Shown piece after piece: positions 36,276-36,329 of a stretch of DNA of 36,329 bases. The notes under the pieces were generated by a model. The model was not told the DNA's origin. It did no database searches and saw nothing but the letters and a program-made list of their open reading frames with translations. The stretch's first letter is position 1; each line of letters begins with the position of its first letter. Location of the stretch: the NCBI GenBank assembly GCA_947467185.1, contig CANIHR010000015.1, forward strand, positions 1 through 36,329, read 5' to 3'. The stretch comes from Bryobacterales bacterium (GTDB lineage Bacteria > Acidobacteriota > Terriglobia > Bryobacterales > Bryobacteraceae). A program made the translations under genes and the position numbers.

Positions 36276-36329
36276 ATGCCCGCTCGTGTGAGCGAAGCCT
36301 TCGTTCTGCAAACCTGGCCCTTCCGTGAG
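36276..36329 (+). CDS. recO: DNA repair protein RecO, first 18 codons
   Basis: The frame from ATG 36276 runs off the window edge and encodes MPARVSEAFVLQTWPFRE. This fits the start of RecO proteins, whose first strand follows a short basic leader and carries an aromatic-Arg-Glu element before the acidic turn. RecO loads RecA with RecR in recombinational repair. The assignment rests on 18 residues, so it is tentative. It is divergent from the sulfatase gene, 89 bp away, and a TATATT at 36253-36258 could be its -10 box, but no -35 was found. Confidence 0.62.
   Translation, partial: MPARVSEAFVLQTWPFRE

Overview
The window is about 36 kb of GC-rich, densely coded bacterial chromosome. The gene content points to an Acidobacteriota member, possibly Bryobacterales/Solibacter-like; this is inferred from family content, not from a marker-gene tree. 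Pointers are an adjacent DUF1592/DUF1552 pair with fused planctomycete-type cytochrome c domains, an Oar-like TonB receptor with an N-terminal carboxypeptidase-regulatory domain, a sulfatase and other exported proteins with Tat-like signals, and many secreted degradative proteins. No rRNA, insertion sequence, integrase, phage gene or CRISPR array was seen.

Left part (1-5769): a partial RraB-like gene, an initiator tRNA and an unusual gene joining a ClpB-type AAA+ module to a response-regulator receiver domain all run leftward. Across a 304-bp divergent region with a 10-bp perfect inverted repeat, a rightward cluster encodes a TPR protein with a C-terminal Fis-like helix-turn-helix, a family III CoA-transferase and a small membrane protein. 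The AAA+/receiver protein, the repeat and the TPR-HTH protein are the best candidate here for an undescribed regulatory unit.

Middle part (5766-16547): a ketoacyl-synthase-like enzyme (leftward); kdsC, a secreted beta-propeller and a small cytochrome-c-domain protein (rightward); a secreted beta-helix protein and helicase hrpB (leftward); then a sugar isomerase-like protein and galactarate dehydratase garD (rightward). The beta-helix protein and garD would suit use of plant-derived uronic or aldaric acids, but that link is inferred. Two tiny overlapping membrane-protein genes follow on the minus strand.

Right part (16581-36329): a TonB-dependent receptor with two very glycine-rich tracts and a strong terminator; the primary sigma factor rpoD with a candidate UP-element promoter and a terminator shared with the convergent DUF1592-DUF1552 operon; a DUF3467 protein and a GT39-type glycosyltransferase; a secreted acetamidase/formamidase-family protein divergent from a secreted PPC/DUF296 protein; leuS; an operon of a CNNM/CBS/CorC protein and an AI-2E family permease; a sulfatase; and the first 18 codons of recO. 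Most of this is housekeeping and typical environmental-acidobacterial surface metabolism.
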